DNA of 64,000 nt, taken from contig NZ_JBHSCZ010000001.1 in the NCBI RefSeq assembly GCF_042651465.1, positions 1,364,001 to 1,428,000 of the forward strand, given 5' to 3'. Made by a program: the position numbers and the translations under genes. Under the pieces are notes generated by a model. The model searched no databases. It saw only the letters and a list, made by a program, of their open reading frames with translations, and was not told the origin of the DNA. Of the stretch, positions 42,816 to 51,736 are shown one piece after another. How positions within the stretch are numbered: position 1 is the stretch's first letter; every line of letters starts with the position of its first letter. Origin of the DNA: Ferruginibacter yonginensis (GTDB lineage: Bacteria > Bacteroidota > Bacteroidia > Chitinophagales > Chitinophagaceae).

Positions 42816-43428
42816 AATTTTATTGATGCTCTTATGCAGCATTATGGTATTGTTTGGCTGTGCCTCAACAAAGCCTACCTACTTACCAGCTAGTACCGAA
42901 AAAACCAGTACTGTAGTAAAAGAAAAAAAAGACACTACACTTCATTTACCTGCTGATACAAGCAGTGCTAAGGCTAAGCTGGTAATAAATGAAGCTGGCA
43001 AAATAAGCCTGCAAAATTTACATGTAAATCAAATTGCAAATAATGCTTTTGATATTGTAAATGAAACTCAACAAACTACTGCAGCAGCTGCAAAAAACAA
43101 TACTAGTGTTAGCTCCAAAAGTAAATACCAAAAGCCCGATAATAAACGAGCCTTACCACCTGAGCTAATGATTGATGATAGTAATAATTTGTACGTTAAC
43201 TGCTATTGTGATACAGGAGCCATATTACTTACCTACGAGCAAACACACCAGTACGATAATACAGTTATTACACAAGCTCCTAAAGAGGTTATAATTGAAA
43301 AGCCTTTTACAGGCTGGCAAAATTTTCAGCTTTGGTGTGGACGGATTTTTATACTGCTATTGCTAATCCTCATTGCAGTTATTGCCATAAGAGCCTACAA
43401 CATTTTTAAACAAAAAAAACTACAATAA
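42805..43428 (+). CDS. Candidate unimolecular spanin
   Basis: This 207-residue protein has a lipoprotein signal with lipobox LFGC (residues 16-19) at the N-terminus and one C-terminal membrane helix (IFILLLLILIAVIAIRAYNIF) with a basic tail. A polar periplasmic stretch of about 160 residues lies between. That is the topology of u-spanins such as T1 gp11, which join outer and inner membranes to finish lysis. It overlaps the holin gene. Topology and position are direct observations; the role is inferred. Confidence 0.65.
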   Translation: MKSKILLMLLCSIMVLFGCASTKPTYLPASTEKTSTVVKEKKDTTLHLPADTSSAKAKLVINEAGKISLQNLHVNQIANNAFDIVNETQQTTAAAAKNNTSVSSKSKYQKPDNKRALPPELMIDDSNNLYVNCYCDTGAILLTYEQTHQYDNTVITQAPKEVIIEKPFTGWQNFQLWCGRIFILLLLILIAVIAIRAYNIFKQKKLQ

Positions 43429-43841
43429 TGGATGCAAAAACTTATTTAAAAGAAAATCCTCGTTGTGATGTTATTCACTCAACTAGCGATGGCAATTTGT
43501 TTTATGTGCATTGCGATGCTGTTAACCATGCTAAAACATTGGAAGATAAAACAGTGGTTACTGAACGACAACAGCCAAAAACTGAAAGTAATAAACCTGT
43601 TGTTGCTAGTAATAAAACAGTAGACAAAAAAAATGCTGAAGCTGAAAAATCTGCTGAAGCTGCAAAGGCTGCTGAAGCTGAAAAAGCTGCTGAAGCTGCT
43701 AATGCTACAGGTGAAAATGCAACACCAGCTGATAATGTTAATGAAGATGCTACTAATACAAATGTGCCAGCTATTGCAGCAGTAAATAAACCTACTGCAG
43801 CTGCAAAAAAAGGTGCTAACAAAAAAGCATCAACAAAGTAA
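43428..43841 (+). CDS. Ala/Lys-rich hypothetical phage protein
   Basis: In this 137-residue protein the first ~35 residues are a small folded segment (PRCDVIHSTSDGNLFYVHCD). This is a short GpN/YqbN-like pattern also seen near tail sheath genes. The rest is a low-complexity Ala/Glu/Lys tail. It overlaps the spanin stop by one base. I do not know its role; it may be a minor structural protein. Confidence 0.5.
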   Translation: MDAKTYLKENPRCDVIHSTSDGNLFYVHCDAVNHAKTLEDKTVVTERQQPKTESNKPVVASNKTVDKKNAEAEKSAEAAKAAEAEKAAEAANATGENATPADNVNEDATNTNVPAIAAVNKPTAAAKKGANKKASTK

Positions 43842-43888
43842 TTATTACAGCATTTAAACAACATTAAAAAGGCATTTAAATAACAATT

Positions 43889-45067
43889 ATGAACGGAATA
43901 TCATTTAACAGAGAGCAGGGTCAACTAGGCAGAAAAGCTGCAGGTGAAGACCATGTGTCTCTTTTAAGTTTTTACAATATGGAGCTGGCAGCATCAAACC
44001 CTTCGCTAGACTGTACCAGCTTACCACAAGCCATTACGCAAGGCTTATCAACAACAGACAGTATGTTTTATTACCACGTAGCAGAGTTTTTTAGAACTGC
44101 GCCTGGTGCTAGACTTATTACTGCTGTTTATCAAAACCCTTCAACTGATTACAGCGAAATAAAAGCTAAAGTAATTGAGTCTGCAGGTGTAGTAAAACAA
44201 GTAGGTATTTGGAATGGCTCACAAGCTGTATCATATGCTAAAATTGAAGCTCTTAATGCTATTTGTGAAGAGTTGGCGGCTTTGAATATGCCAGTGTTTA
44301 GTATTGAAAGCCCGATGGTTGATGAAGAGGATTATGCAACCTTACTTGATTTATCAACTGTGGATTGCCCATTTGTAAGTGTGGTAATTGCACAAGATAA
44401 TGCTGGCTTTGGTGTTAACTCAACTGAAAACGTACAAACGGGTATTATCGGTGCTGCATTAGGTGCATTGGCTCGTAGCCAAGTACATACTTCTATCGCA
44501 TGGGTTGAACGCCAAAACATGGTAACTGATTTCATCAAAAACCCTGTAACAAACCAATTTCACCCAAGCAGGGAATTAGATAATTTGGGCTTTTTAGGCG
44601 GTACGAATTATAGTGAATTCACGCCTGCACAAATTGATGCTTTGGATGCGAAAGGTTACATCTTTTTACGAAAGCACGTAAGCCTTGCAGGCAGCTATTT
44701 TAACCACAGCCGTACAGCTACAAGTGTAACAAGCGATTACGCTTTTATTGAAAACACCCGTACCATGAATAAAGTACAAAGAGCAGTGTATGCTCAGTTG
44801 TTACCTAAGCTGTCAGCACCTGCATACATTGATAGAAACACAGGGTTTTTACAAGCTGATAGTGTTGCAGGTTTAGAAGCCATTGCTGAACAAGGTTTAG
44901 CACAAATGGAAAGAGATGGCGAACTATCAGGCTATGCTGTACAGATAGACCCTGAGCAATCAATATTATCAACTAGTAAACTTCAAACTAAGGTAAGAGC
45001 AGTACCAGTGGGTGTACTACGGGAGTATGAAGTATCACTTGGTTTCACCTTAAAAATTAATCAATAA
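43889..45067 (+). CDS. Contractile tail sheath protein (DUF2586)
   Basis: This 392-residue protein has DUF2586-type sequence: HVSLLSFYNMELAAS, VAEFFRTAPGARLITAVYQ, IGAALGALARSQVHTSIAWV, and a C-terminal block that includes YAQLLPKLSAPAYIDRNTG. It is the analogue of Mu gpL and forms the contractile outer tube. Its stop codon overlaps the tube gene start (TAATG). Confidence 0.88.
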   Translation: MNGISFNREQGQLGRKAAGEDHVSLLSFYNMELAASNPSLDCTSLPQAITQGLSTTDSMFYYHVAEFFRTAPGARLITAVYQNPSTDYSEIKAKVIESAGVVKQVGIWNGSQAVSYAKIEALNAICEELAALNMPVFSIESPMVDEEDYATLLDLSTVDCPFVSVVIAQDNAGFGVNSTENVQTGIIGAALGALARSQVHTSIAWVERQNMVTDFIKNPVTNQFHPSRELDNLGFLGGTNYSEFTPAQIDALDAKGYIFLRKHVSLAGSYFNHSRTATSVTSDYAFIENTRTMNKVQRAVYAQLLPKLSAPAYIDRNTGFLQADSVAGLEAIAEQGLAQMERDGELSGYAVQIDPEQSILSTSKLQTKVRAVPVGVLREYEVSLGFTLKINQ

Positions 45068-45501
45068 TGGGCGTAGAAATTAAACCATTAATAAATGGGT
45101 ATGCGTACGGTTGGGGCGATATCAGCATCAACATCAATGGTATTACTTATACAGATGCCACTGCCATAAAGTATGAGGAAGAGCAGGAAAAAGTAAATGT
45201 GTATGGTGCAGGTCGTAGACCAGTAAGAAGAGGCAAAGGCAGGGTAAAGCCAATGGCATCGGTAACATTATCTGTTGAAACTGTAATGGCTATTACCCGT
45301 ACAGCTCCAAACAAAATGCTTACTAACATAGCACCATTCCCAATTGTTGTAATGTATCAACCAGAATCTGGACCAATCGTAAAAGATGTTATATGCAACT
45401 GTGAGTTTAAAAAGAACAGTCGTGATTGGAAGGAAGGTGATATGACTAAAGAAGTAGTACTCGATTTACTCATCAGTCACATTGAGTGGGATAAACAATA
45501 A
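45067..45501 (+). CDS. Tail tube protein (Mu gpM-like)
   Basis: This 144-residue beta-rich protein lies directly after the sheath gene, in the usual tube position. Visible features are YGWGDISININGITYTDATA and a C-terminal EVVLDLLISHIEWDKQ. A strong hairpin follows. Identity rests on position, size and beta pattern. Confidence 0.8.
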   Translation: MGVEIKPLINGYAYGWGDISININGITYTDATAIKYEEEQEKVNVYGAGRRPVRRGKGRVKPMASVTLSVETVMAITRTAPNKMLTNIAPFPIVVMYQPESGPIVKDVICNCEFKKNSRDWKEGDMTKEVVLDLLISHIEWDKQ

Positions 45502-45520
45502 TAACAACATTAATAATTTT

Positions 45521-45550
45521 TAGAAAGCTGAGTTAACATTCAGCTTTCTA
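45521..45550 (+). terminator. Hairpin between tail tube and tail chaperone genes
   Basis: An 11-bp perfect stem (45521-45531 with 45540-45550) is followed by a short T-rich tract (ATTTTA). It probably reduces transcription past the abundant tube and sheath genes. Confidence 0.7.
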
Positions 45551-45567
45551 TTTTAAAAGCTAAACGT

Positions 45568-46100
45568 ATGAGTAAAATATTGATTTGCGGACATGATGAA
45601 AGTGCTATTGAAGCCTTGAAATCTAAGCATGGTTATTTGTTTGTTGCTGAGGTAAAAGATGAAGATGGCAAAGTGTACAATGCAATTTGTAAAGAGCCAA
45701 CAATGGAAGCTGTTGAGGCTACAGAAGCTATTAGTAAAAGTAGTACAGAGTTAAAAGCATCAATGGTGTTATTTGATAACTGTGTAGTGGCTTGCGATGA
45801 GGAAATAAAAAGTCGTTTTTTATTGAAAGTGCAAGTGGTTAAAGCCATTGGTAACAAAATGAAGAGCATTAGTGTTACCACAAAAAACTTATAGCCCTCT
45901 TAGATGAGGGCATTGATGTACGAGGTCAGGGTAATGCTCTTATACGTTCAAACTTAGGCATTGACCCTATGCCGCTTCAACAATCTGATTGGGTAAAATT
46001 CCAAGCACAAGCCATTTGGCTCGAAAAATTTCGATTAAAAAACACTGCCAAAATGTTGTATGACTTATTAGGTGGTGATAAAAAAGAAGATGATGAATAA
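45568..46100 (+). CDS. Tail assembly chaperone, short and -1 frameshifted long forms
   Basis: The zero frame encodes 108 residues and stops at 45894. The A AAA AAC heptamer lies six bases before that stop codon. A -1 shift there continues to a stop at 46098-46100, giving about 177 residues with a downstream part reading LIALLDEGIDVRGQGNALIR, then WVKFQAQAIWLEKFRLKNTA. Placement between tube and tape measure with a frameshift is the conserved G/GT chaperone arrangement of contractile and long tails. The short form ends at 45894. Confidence 0.85.
45882..45888 (+). promoter_or_regulatory. Programmed -1 frameshift site A AAA AAC
   Basis: Zero-frame codons are ACA AAA AAC TTA TAG. The slippery heptamer fits the X XXY YYZ rule exactly. 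The -1 frame beyond it is open for 70 codons and coding-like. Confidence 0.85.
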
Positions 46101-46533
46101 AACTTTTGAAATAAAGCTGGAGCGCACTTTAAAAGCTAAAAATTATACTGAAGGTAAGCTTTATGTAAACGGTGTTTTCTTTTGCCATACGATTGAAGAT
46201 GTTGTGAGAGCTAAGGCAGGTTTTTGGAGTAAGCTCGTAAAAGTGTACGCTCAAACGGCTATCCCTTACGGAAGATACCCTGTATTGGTTACATGGAGTA
46301 ATCGCTTTAAAAGAATGTTGACTGGTGTATTTGCTGTACCTGATTTTGAAGGTATACGCATACACTCAGGTACCTCTGAATTAAGCAGTGCAGGCTGCAT
46401 TATTGTTAGCTACAAAAAAAGCATTACTGGTAGGTTGGTATTAGATGCCGCTGCTATGAATGATTTGTGCAATATGGTAACTGAAGCACAAAAAGAAATG
46501 AAATGTTACATCACCATAGTAGATAAAGTTTAG
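46093..46533 (+). CDS. DUF5675 family protein, possible lytic or structural enzyme
   Basis: The ATG at 46093 overlaps the stop of the frameshifted chaperone form. The protein has the DUF5675 pattern: KNYTEGKLYVNGVFFCHTIE, TAIPYGRYPVLVTWSNRFKR, FEGIRIHSGTSELSSAGCI. The conserved His and Cys in IRIHSG...GCI recall L,D-transpeptidase/YkuD-type active sites. Its role in phages is not established. As no classical endolysin is seen, it is one candidate for cell-wall processing. Confidence 0.75.
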   Translation: MNKTFEIKLERTLKAKNYTEGKLYVNGVFFCHTIEDVVRAKAGFWSKLVKVYAQTAIPYGRYPVLVTWSNRFKRMLTGVFAVPDFEGIRIHSGTSELSSAGCIIVSYKKSITGRLVLDAAAMNDLCNMVTEAQKEMKCYITIVDKV

Positions 46534-46541
46534 GCAAATAC

Positions 46542-48875
46542 ATGAGCGAAGGTTTACAATATCACATAAATTTTACTGGCAACGCTGTTGAAGTGTTACG
46601 CCATGTAAATGAGCAGTTGGGTGATACCATGACCTCAGCCAAAAAAGCTACTACAGCTTTTAAAGACACGTGGCAAAGCCTATTGGCTTTTAACCAAGTT
46701 GTACAAAGTATTGATGCTGTAAAACAATCCCTGCAGGAATTGAATGCACCGGGCATTTCATTAAATGCCAACATGCAGGAGCTATCAGCAATTACAGGTG
46801 TTACAGGTAAAGGACTTGATGCAATAAGCGATGCTGCAAGGCAATCAGCTAAAGCATTTGGTACTGATGCTTCACAAAATTTGGAGAGCTACAAAGTGTT
46901 GCTTTCTAAACTTGACCCTGAAATTGCAAAGAATAATGTTGCACTAAAAGCAATGGGTGATAGCGTTAATGTTTTAAGTAAAAGTATGGCAGGTGATACC
47001 GTTGCAGCCACAACAGTATTAACCACTGCCATGAACCAATTTGGTGTAAGTACTGAAGACCCAATTGCTGCCAGCAATACAATGGCAGAAATGATGAACA
47101 TAATGGCTGCAGCTGCTCAGGCAGGTAGTGCTGAGTTGCCGCAAATTGGTGAAGCTCTTGAAAAAAGTGGTATGCAAGCAAAGTTGGCAAACATCAGTTT
47201 TGCTGAAACGAATGCAGCCATACAGGTGCTAGACAAAGCAGGTGCAAAAGGTAGCGAAGGCGGTACCGCATTACGTAACATAACTGCGATATTAAGTGAA
47301 GGAAGGTTTATGCCGAAAGAAGCTAGAGAGGCTTTACAATCGGCAGGTATTAGTGTAGAAGCTTTGGGCGATAAATCAAAGACTTTAAAAGAGCGTTTGC
47401 AGTTATTGCAACCTATTTTAAATGATAGTGCATTGCTTGGTAAAGTATTCGGTAGAGAGAATGAAGGAGCTGCAATTGCTTTGATTAATGGTACTGAAAA
47501 GTTAGGCGAATACACCAAAGCAATTACTGGTACTAACTCAGCAGTTGAGCAGGCTAATGTGGTAATGCAGAGTTACGAGGAAAGACAAAAAAGAACGCAG
47601 GCGGCTGTTGATGATATGAAAATATCTTTTTTCAACGCAACTGAAAGCATACAGCCATACTTACAAAGTACCATGAGTGTATTAAGTGAAGTTGGTAAAT
47701 TAGGAGCTGGTGTTCATGCACTTTCAAGTGTATTTAATAACCAATTCACCAAAAGTATTTATGATGGTGTAAAAGGGTTGTTTACCAAAACAGTAGCTGT
47801 AAATGCTGATACTGCAAGCCTTGCAGGTAATACTGTTGCTATGGGTGCAGCATCAGTATCGGGCGGCATTTTTAGCGGTGTAATGCAGGTAGTGAAAGCA
47901 AGTATTGCCAGTGCTACTACATCTGTACAAGGCTTTTCATTATCATTAAGCAGCATACCAGTAATTGGTTGGATAGCAGCTGCTGTTACTGCAGTAGTAA
48001 TTGCCTTTAAATATTTATGGGATCATAGTAAAGCATTTCGTGAGCAATTGTATGGCATTTGGGAGGCGGCTAAAGCTGTATTTCACAACATTGGAGTTGT
48101 TATACAAAGGTTATATAATGCAATAATTAAACCCATTGTACAATCTATTACAGAGGCGTTTAATTGGCTGTATGAAATTGTAAGTACAGTATTTAATGGT
48201 GTAGTTGATGTTGTTGCTGGTGCCTTTGATTGGATTTATGAAAAAGTATCAATGGTGCTTAATGGCATTGGTAACTTTTTTAAAGGTTTGTGGGATTGGT
48301 TCAGCAATCTTTTTTCGGGCTTTATCAAAATAATCAACGAATGGATTATTGACCCTATAAAAAATGCCTTCAATGGGTTGATGGATTTTTTGTTAGGCAT
48401 ATTCAATTGGATTGGTGATAAACTAAAAGCCCTCATACAGCCACTCATTGATATGTACAATTACATATTTGGTGATGAAGGCATGGAGAATGTAAACAAG
48501 GCGTACGAGAACGGGCTTAAGAAAGGTGGTGAAAGCTTTGATAAAGATAACCCTGCAGTAAAAGAAGCACAAAGTAGTGTAACACAGTTTGCTAGCGAAA
48601 CAAATTTTAAGGCTACTTCAGCTAATAATTTCGGTGGAGCTTCAGCAATTGCTGATAAAAAAACAGCTATCAAAGGTGCTGGTGCTGCAGCAGCAAAAAC
48701 AAATTCAAATAGTAGTGCTTCATCAAGAAACATTAATCAATTAACAATAAATAAGTTGGTTGAAAATATTGTAATACACACAACCAATTTGAATGAAACT
48801 AAAGAGAAAATTAAGCAGGTTGTTATAGAAGCATTGTTAACAGGTGTAAGTGATTTCACCTTAGCCAATAATTAA
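46542..48875 (+). CDS. Tail tape measure protein
   Basis: This 777-residue protein has the TP901-type tape measure core near residues 60-330 (MQELSAITGVTGKGLDAISD; GTALRNITAILSEGRFMPKE; LLGKVFGRENEGAAIALING). A hydrophobic middle (IPVIGWIAAAVTAVVIAF) and amphipathic repeats follow. It sets tail length and is ejected on infection. Its place after the chaperone is canonical. Confidence 0.93.
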   Translation: MSEGLQYHINFTGNAVEVLRHVNEQLGDTMTSAKKATTAFKDTWQSLLAFNQVVQSIDAVKQSLQELNAPGISLNANMQELSAITGVTGKGLDAISDAARQSAKAFGTDASQNLESYKVLLSKLDPEIAKNNVALKAMGDSVNVLSKSMAGDTVAATTVLTTAMNQFGVSTEDPIAASNTMAEMMNIMAAAAQAGSAELPQIGEALEKSGMQAKLANISFAETNAAIQVLDKAGAKGSEGGTALRNITAILSEGRFMPKEAREALQSAGISVEALGDKSKTLKERLQLLQPILNDSALLGKVFGRENEGAAIALINGTEKLGEYTKAITGTNSAVEQANVVMQSYEERQKRTQAAVDDMKISFFNATESIQPYLQSTMSVLSEVGKLGAGVHALSSVFNNQFTKSIYDGVKGLFTKTVAVNADTASLAGNTVAMGAASVSGGIFSGVMQVVKASIASATTSVQGFSLSLSSIPVIGWIAAAVTAVVIAFKYLWDHSKAFREQLYGIWEAAKAVFHNIGVVIQRLYNAIIKPIVQSITEAFNWLYEIVSTVFNGVVDVVAGAFDWIYEKVSMVLNGIGNFFKGLWDWFSNLFSGFIKIINEWIIDPIKNAFNGLMDFLLGIFNWIGDKLKALIQPLIDMYNYIFGDEGMENVNKAYENGLKKGGESFDKDNPAVKEAQSSVTQFASETNFKATSANNFGGASAIADKKTAIKGAGAAAAKTNSNSSASSRNINQLTINKLVENIVIHTTNLNETKEKIKQVVIEALLTGVSDFTLANN

Positions 48876-48876
48876 A

Positions 48877-49473
48877 ATGAGCATCATTACAGTTACCATA
48901 CCAACCATTAAAACAGTAGCAAGAGGTGTTGCTATCAATACTTTAATTGGTAAAACTTTCCCAATGGGTAAGGCTTTGCCAGTAGGTTTTGAAACTACCA
49001 ATTTAGGTGGTACTAATACTTATTTGGGCGTACCATCATTAACGGAGCTGGTATTTATTTACAAAGGAACTAATTATGTTTTGAATGATGCAGTATGTAC
49101 TGTTAGTCAGGAAAAGAACATTGTGCAAACTTCATTACAAGGAAGACCTGGTACTGTAAAAGAATATATAGCGGATGGTGATTATAGCATAAACGTACAG
49201 GCATCTATTGCGGCTGATTTTTTAGCCAGCACGCAGTTAGGTTATCAAGTTAGTGATGAGTACCCTTTGCAGGAAATACAAAGTTTTGTGCAATTATTAA
49301 AAGCAAAAGAAACCATTGCTGTTGCTAGTGATTTTTTAGAAATATTCGGTATAAAATCAGTTGTAATTAAAAGCTACGACATGCCGCAAGAAACGCACAG
49401 CAACTTACAAAACTTTACAATGCAGTTGTTGAGCGATGAGCCTTACGAAATTAAACTAGTTAAAAATGCTTGA
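48877..49473 (+). CDS. DUF6046-like tail/baseplate protein
   Basis: This 198-residue protein has the phrase GRPGTVKEYIADGDYSINVQ and a C-terminal region with SYDMPQETHSNLQNFTMQLL. These are typical of Bacteroidota phage proteins between tape measure and hub. By position it corresponds to the Mu gpN/gp53-type hub-connecting protein. It overlaps the hub gene by 8 bp. Confidence 0.65.
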   Translation: MSIITVTIPTIKTVARGVAINTLIGKTFPMGKALPVGFETTNLGGTNTYLGVPSLTELVFIYKGTNYVLNDAVCTVSQEKNIVQTSLQGRPGTVKEYIADGDYSINVQASIAADFLASTQLGYQVSDEYPLQEIQSFVQLLKAKETIAVASDFLEIFGIKSVVIKSYDMPQETHSNLQNFTMQLLSDEPYEIKLVKNA

Positions 49474-50455
49474 GTTAACATGTGACATAACCATCACCAG
49501 TGCCGACCAAAAAAATAAGTGGCAATTTGGTTTTTTGCATGAATGCGTAATTGTTGAAGATACAGATACACTTACTGATACTTGTACAATTGAATTACCT
49601 AAAAAAACAAAGTGGGAACGTAGAGCAGTAGGAGCTGGTGAAGATGCACCTATAAAACGTGGCGATGCCATATTGGTTAAGCTTGGTTATGATGGTGAAT
49701 TAAAAGAAAGGTTTAATGGATTTGTAAGGTCGGTTGATAATAAAACGCCTGTTAAAATTATTTGTGAGGACTCCATGTTCAAACTAAAAATAACCACCTT
49801 AAAACCTAAAGCCTTTAAAAATGTAAAGTTATCAGAGCTGATAGAATACCTGTTAACTGGTACAAATTTTAAGGCAAAGCTCATTGATAAAGATGTGGAG
49901 TTGGGTTATTACCGAATTACAAAAAATACAGTTGCTGAAGAGCTTAACCAACTAAAAAAAGAGTATGCTTTAAAAAGTCACTTCAGAAGTTACGAAGGTG
50001 AGCAGTTTTTATATGTTGGCTTTACGTACCCGTTTGATAGTGTAAATACTCAAAAATTTATAACGGGTAAAAACATTGTAGCGGAGGATTTTGAGTATAA
50101 ACGAAAAGATGATTTGAAGGTAAAAGTTAAAGCTACTTCAGTACAAAAAAATAACAGCAAAATCGAATTAACTGTAGGTGATGAAGATGGTGAGCAGGTT
50201 GAAATAAAAGTGATGAGTGTTGATAGAGCTACTTTATTACACATGGCTGAAGCTGCATTAGCTGCAGCAAAGTATGAAGGTTTAAGAGGTCGTTTAACAA
50301 CATTTGGTGAGCCATTGCTTACTAAAACTGATAAGTGTTATATAGAGAGTGCTGATGGTAACAAAGGCACTTATCTATCAAAAAAAATTGAAATAACGTT
50401 TGGGCAAAATGGTTACAGACAAATAATTGATTTAGGACAAATAGTAAGCAAGTAA
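49466..50455 (+). CDS. Baseplate hub protein (gpD/gpP-like late control D)
   Basis: This 329-residue protein shows the gp27-like hub layout: an early beta domain (TCTIELPKKTKWERRAVGAG), LSELIEYLLTGTNFKAKLID, and a terminal block TYLSKKIEITFGQNGYRQII. The hub caps the tube and carries the spike. The spike gene follows immediately. Confidence 0.8.
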   Translation: MLELTCDITITSADQKNKWQFGFLHECVIVEDTDTLTDTCTIELPKKTKWERRAVGAGEDAPIKRGDAILVKLGYDGELKERFNGFVRSVDNKTPVKIICEDSMFKLKITTLKPKAFKNVKLSELIEYLLTGTNFKAKLIDKDVELGYYRITKNTVAEELNQLKKEYALKSHFRSYEGEQFLYVGFTYPFDSVNTQKFITGKNIVAEDFEYKRKDDLKVKVKATSVQKNNSKIELTVGDEDGEQVEIKVMSVDRATLLHMAEAALAAAKYEGLRGRLTTFGEPLLTKTDKCYIESADGNKGTYLSKKIEITFGQNGYRQIIDLGQIVSK

Positions 50456-50947
50456 ATGGGCGGCATACAAGAAGCAATAAAAAAGTTAGGCGATAAAGGC
50501 GATGAAGTGTATGGTAAAATATGCACAGTTGTTTCTGTAGATGCTGATGCCAAAACTTGTGATTTAAAGCCAATTGATGGTAGTGCTGAGTTGTTAGATG
50601 TACCATTTAATGCAGATGCTACTACAGCAGCTGCAGAAATAAAAAAACCAAAAGTAGGTAGTAAGGTGTTAGTTGTTTTTTTAGATAAGCACCATGCACA
50701 AATATGTAACGTGAGTGAGCTGGATAGTTACTTTTTACAAATCGGCTCAGTGGTTTTAAAGATTGATGATAGTGGCTTTTTGATAAAAAAGGAAAACGAG
50801 AATTTAAAAAAGTTGATGAATGATTTATTAGTGGCTATTAAAGCCATGAAGTTTACCACCAACGCTGGCCCAACTATTCAACTTATTAATAGTGCCACAT
50901 TCACCCAATTGCAAACAAGGTTTAATAACCTTTTAAATGATAATTAA
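50456..50947 (+). CDS. Baseplate spike/assembly protein (gpV-like)
   Basis: This 163-residue protein has an OB-fold-like start (VYGKICTVVSVDADAKTCDL), KVGSKVLVVFLDKHHAQICN, and a short beta region before a helical end. It corresponds to the gpV/gp45-type spike that punctures the outer membrane. Its start abuts the hub stop. Confidence 0.75.
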   Translation: MGGIQEAIKKLGDKGDEVYGKICTVVSVDADAKTCDLKPIDGSAELLDVPFNADATTAAAEIKKPKVGSKVLVVFLDKHHAQICNVSELDSYFLQIGSVVLKIDDSGFLIKKENENLKKLMNDLLVAIKAMKFTTNAGPTIQLINSATFTQLQTRFNNLLNDN

Positions 50948-51157
50948 ATGCTTAGTGAAACAAGGTTAAAAAATGCCATTATTGCCACTAAAGAAAACAA
51001 TGAAACTATTGATAGTGATGCTGCGTGGGAAAGGTTTGCATTAAAGCTGGCACAGGCAATCATCTTTGAAATTAAGAACGCAAGTATTACTTATACCAGT
51101 GGTTTAACAAATGGTGGTGGTGCAGTAGTAGGAACATTTAATAATACAATTAGTTAA
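50948..51157 (+). CDS. Small tail-module hypothetical protein
   Basis: This 69-residue protein is helical, then ends in a Gly-rich, possibly strand-forming stretch (SGLTNGGGAVVGTF). It is unrecognised. It abuts the spike gene and lies 2 bp before the wedge gene. Confidence 0.55.
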   Translation: MLSETRLKNAIIATKENNETIDSDAAWERFALKLAQAIIFEIKNASITYTSGLTNGGGAVVGTFNNTIS

Positions 51158-51159
51158 CC

Positions 51160-51447
51160 ATGAGGCAGGATATTTTAATAGATGAAAGTGGAGTGCCAAT
51201 TGTAACAAATGGTGATTTCACCATTGGCGAAAGTGATGCACAGCATATTGAATTGCTATTGAAAACAAGCCCCAACGAATGGAAAGCCAACTCAATAGTT
51301 GGTATTGCCATCCGCAAAGCTTTGTCGGGCAATTTAAACGGTGTTATTAAACGAAATATACGTGTGCAGTTAGAAGCTGATGGGTATAAAGAAAAAACAA
51401 TTACTGAAAACGAAAATGGTATCAATGTTATCGCAACAACAATATAG
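51160..51447 (+). CDS. Baseplate wedge protein (gp25/GpW-like)
   Basis: This 95-residue protein has the layout of small wedge proteins in Bacteroidota contractile phages: [20 protein letters not shown], then [20 protein letters not shown] and [18 protein letters not shown]. It sits between spike and LysM/baseplate J genes, as gp25 does. Confidence 0.7.
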
Positions 51448-51736
51448 TGTACATGACGGACAGAGCTTGTTTGATGTAGCTGCATGTATTTATGGTGATG
51501 CTTCTATTGCCTTTGATTTAGCCATAGTTAACGATTTAAGCATTACGGACAAATTAGTACCAGGACAAAAAATACAAATGGTTGAAGCCAAAATAAAACA
51601 GGATGTAGTGAGGCTTTATGAGAACAACGGAACTATACCAGCTACAGCCGTAAGCATTGATAGTAATAACAATATTATTGAACAACCCGATGGCATTGGT
51701 TACATGGCTATTGGTACAACATTTATAATACGATAA
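51416..51736 (+). CDS. LysM-type tail protein (GpX-like)
   Basis: This protein of about 106 residues has a LysM motif [19 protein letters not shown] ending in LVPGQKIQM. In contractile phages such proteins sit at the hub (P2 gpX). The start overlaps the wedge gene by up to 32 bp; ATG 51416 and 51425 are both possible. Confidence 0.75.

Noticed and set aside
43620..43710. Possible tandem repeat array
   Set aside because: GCTGAAGCT-type repeats here encode an Ala/Glu/Lys-rich tail and are explained by coding low complexity.
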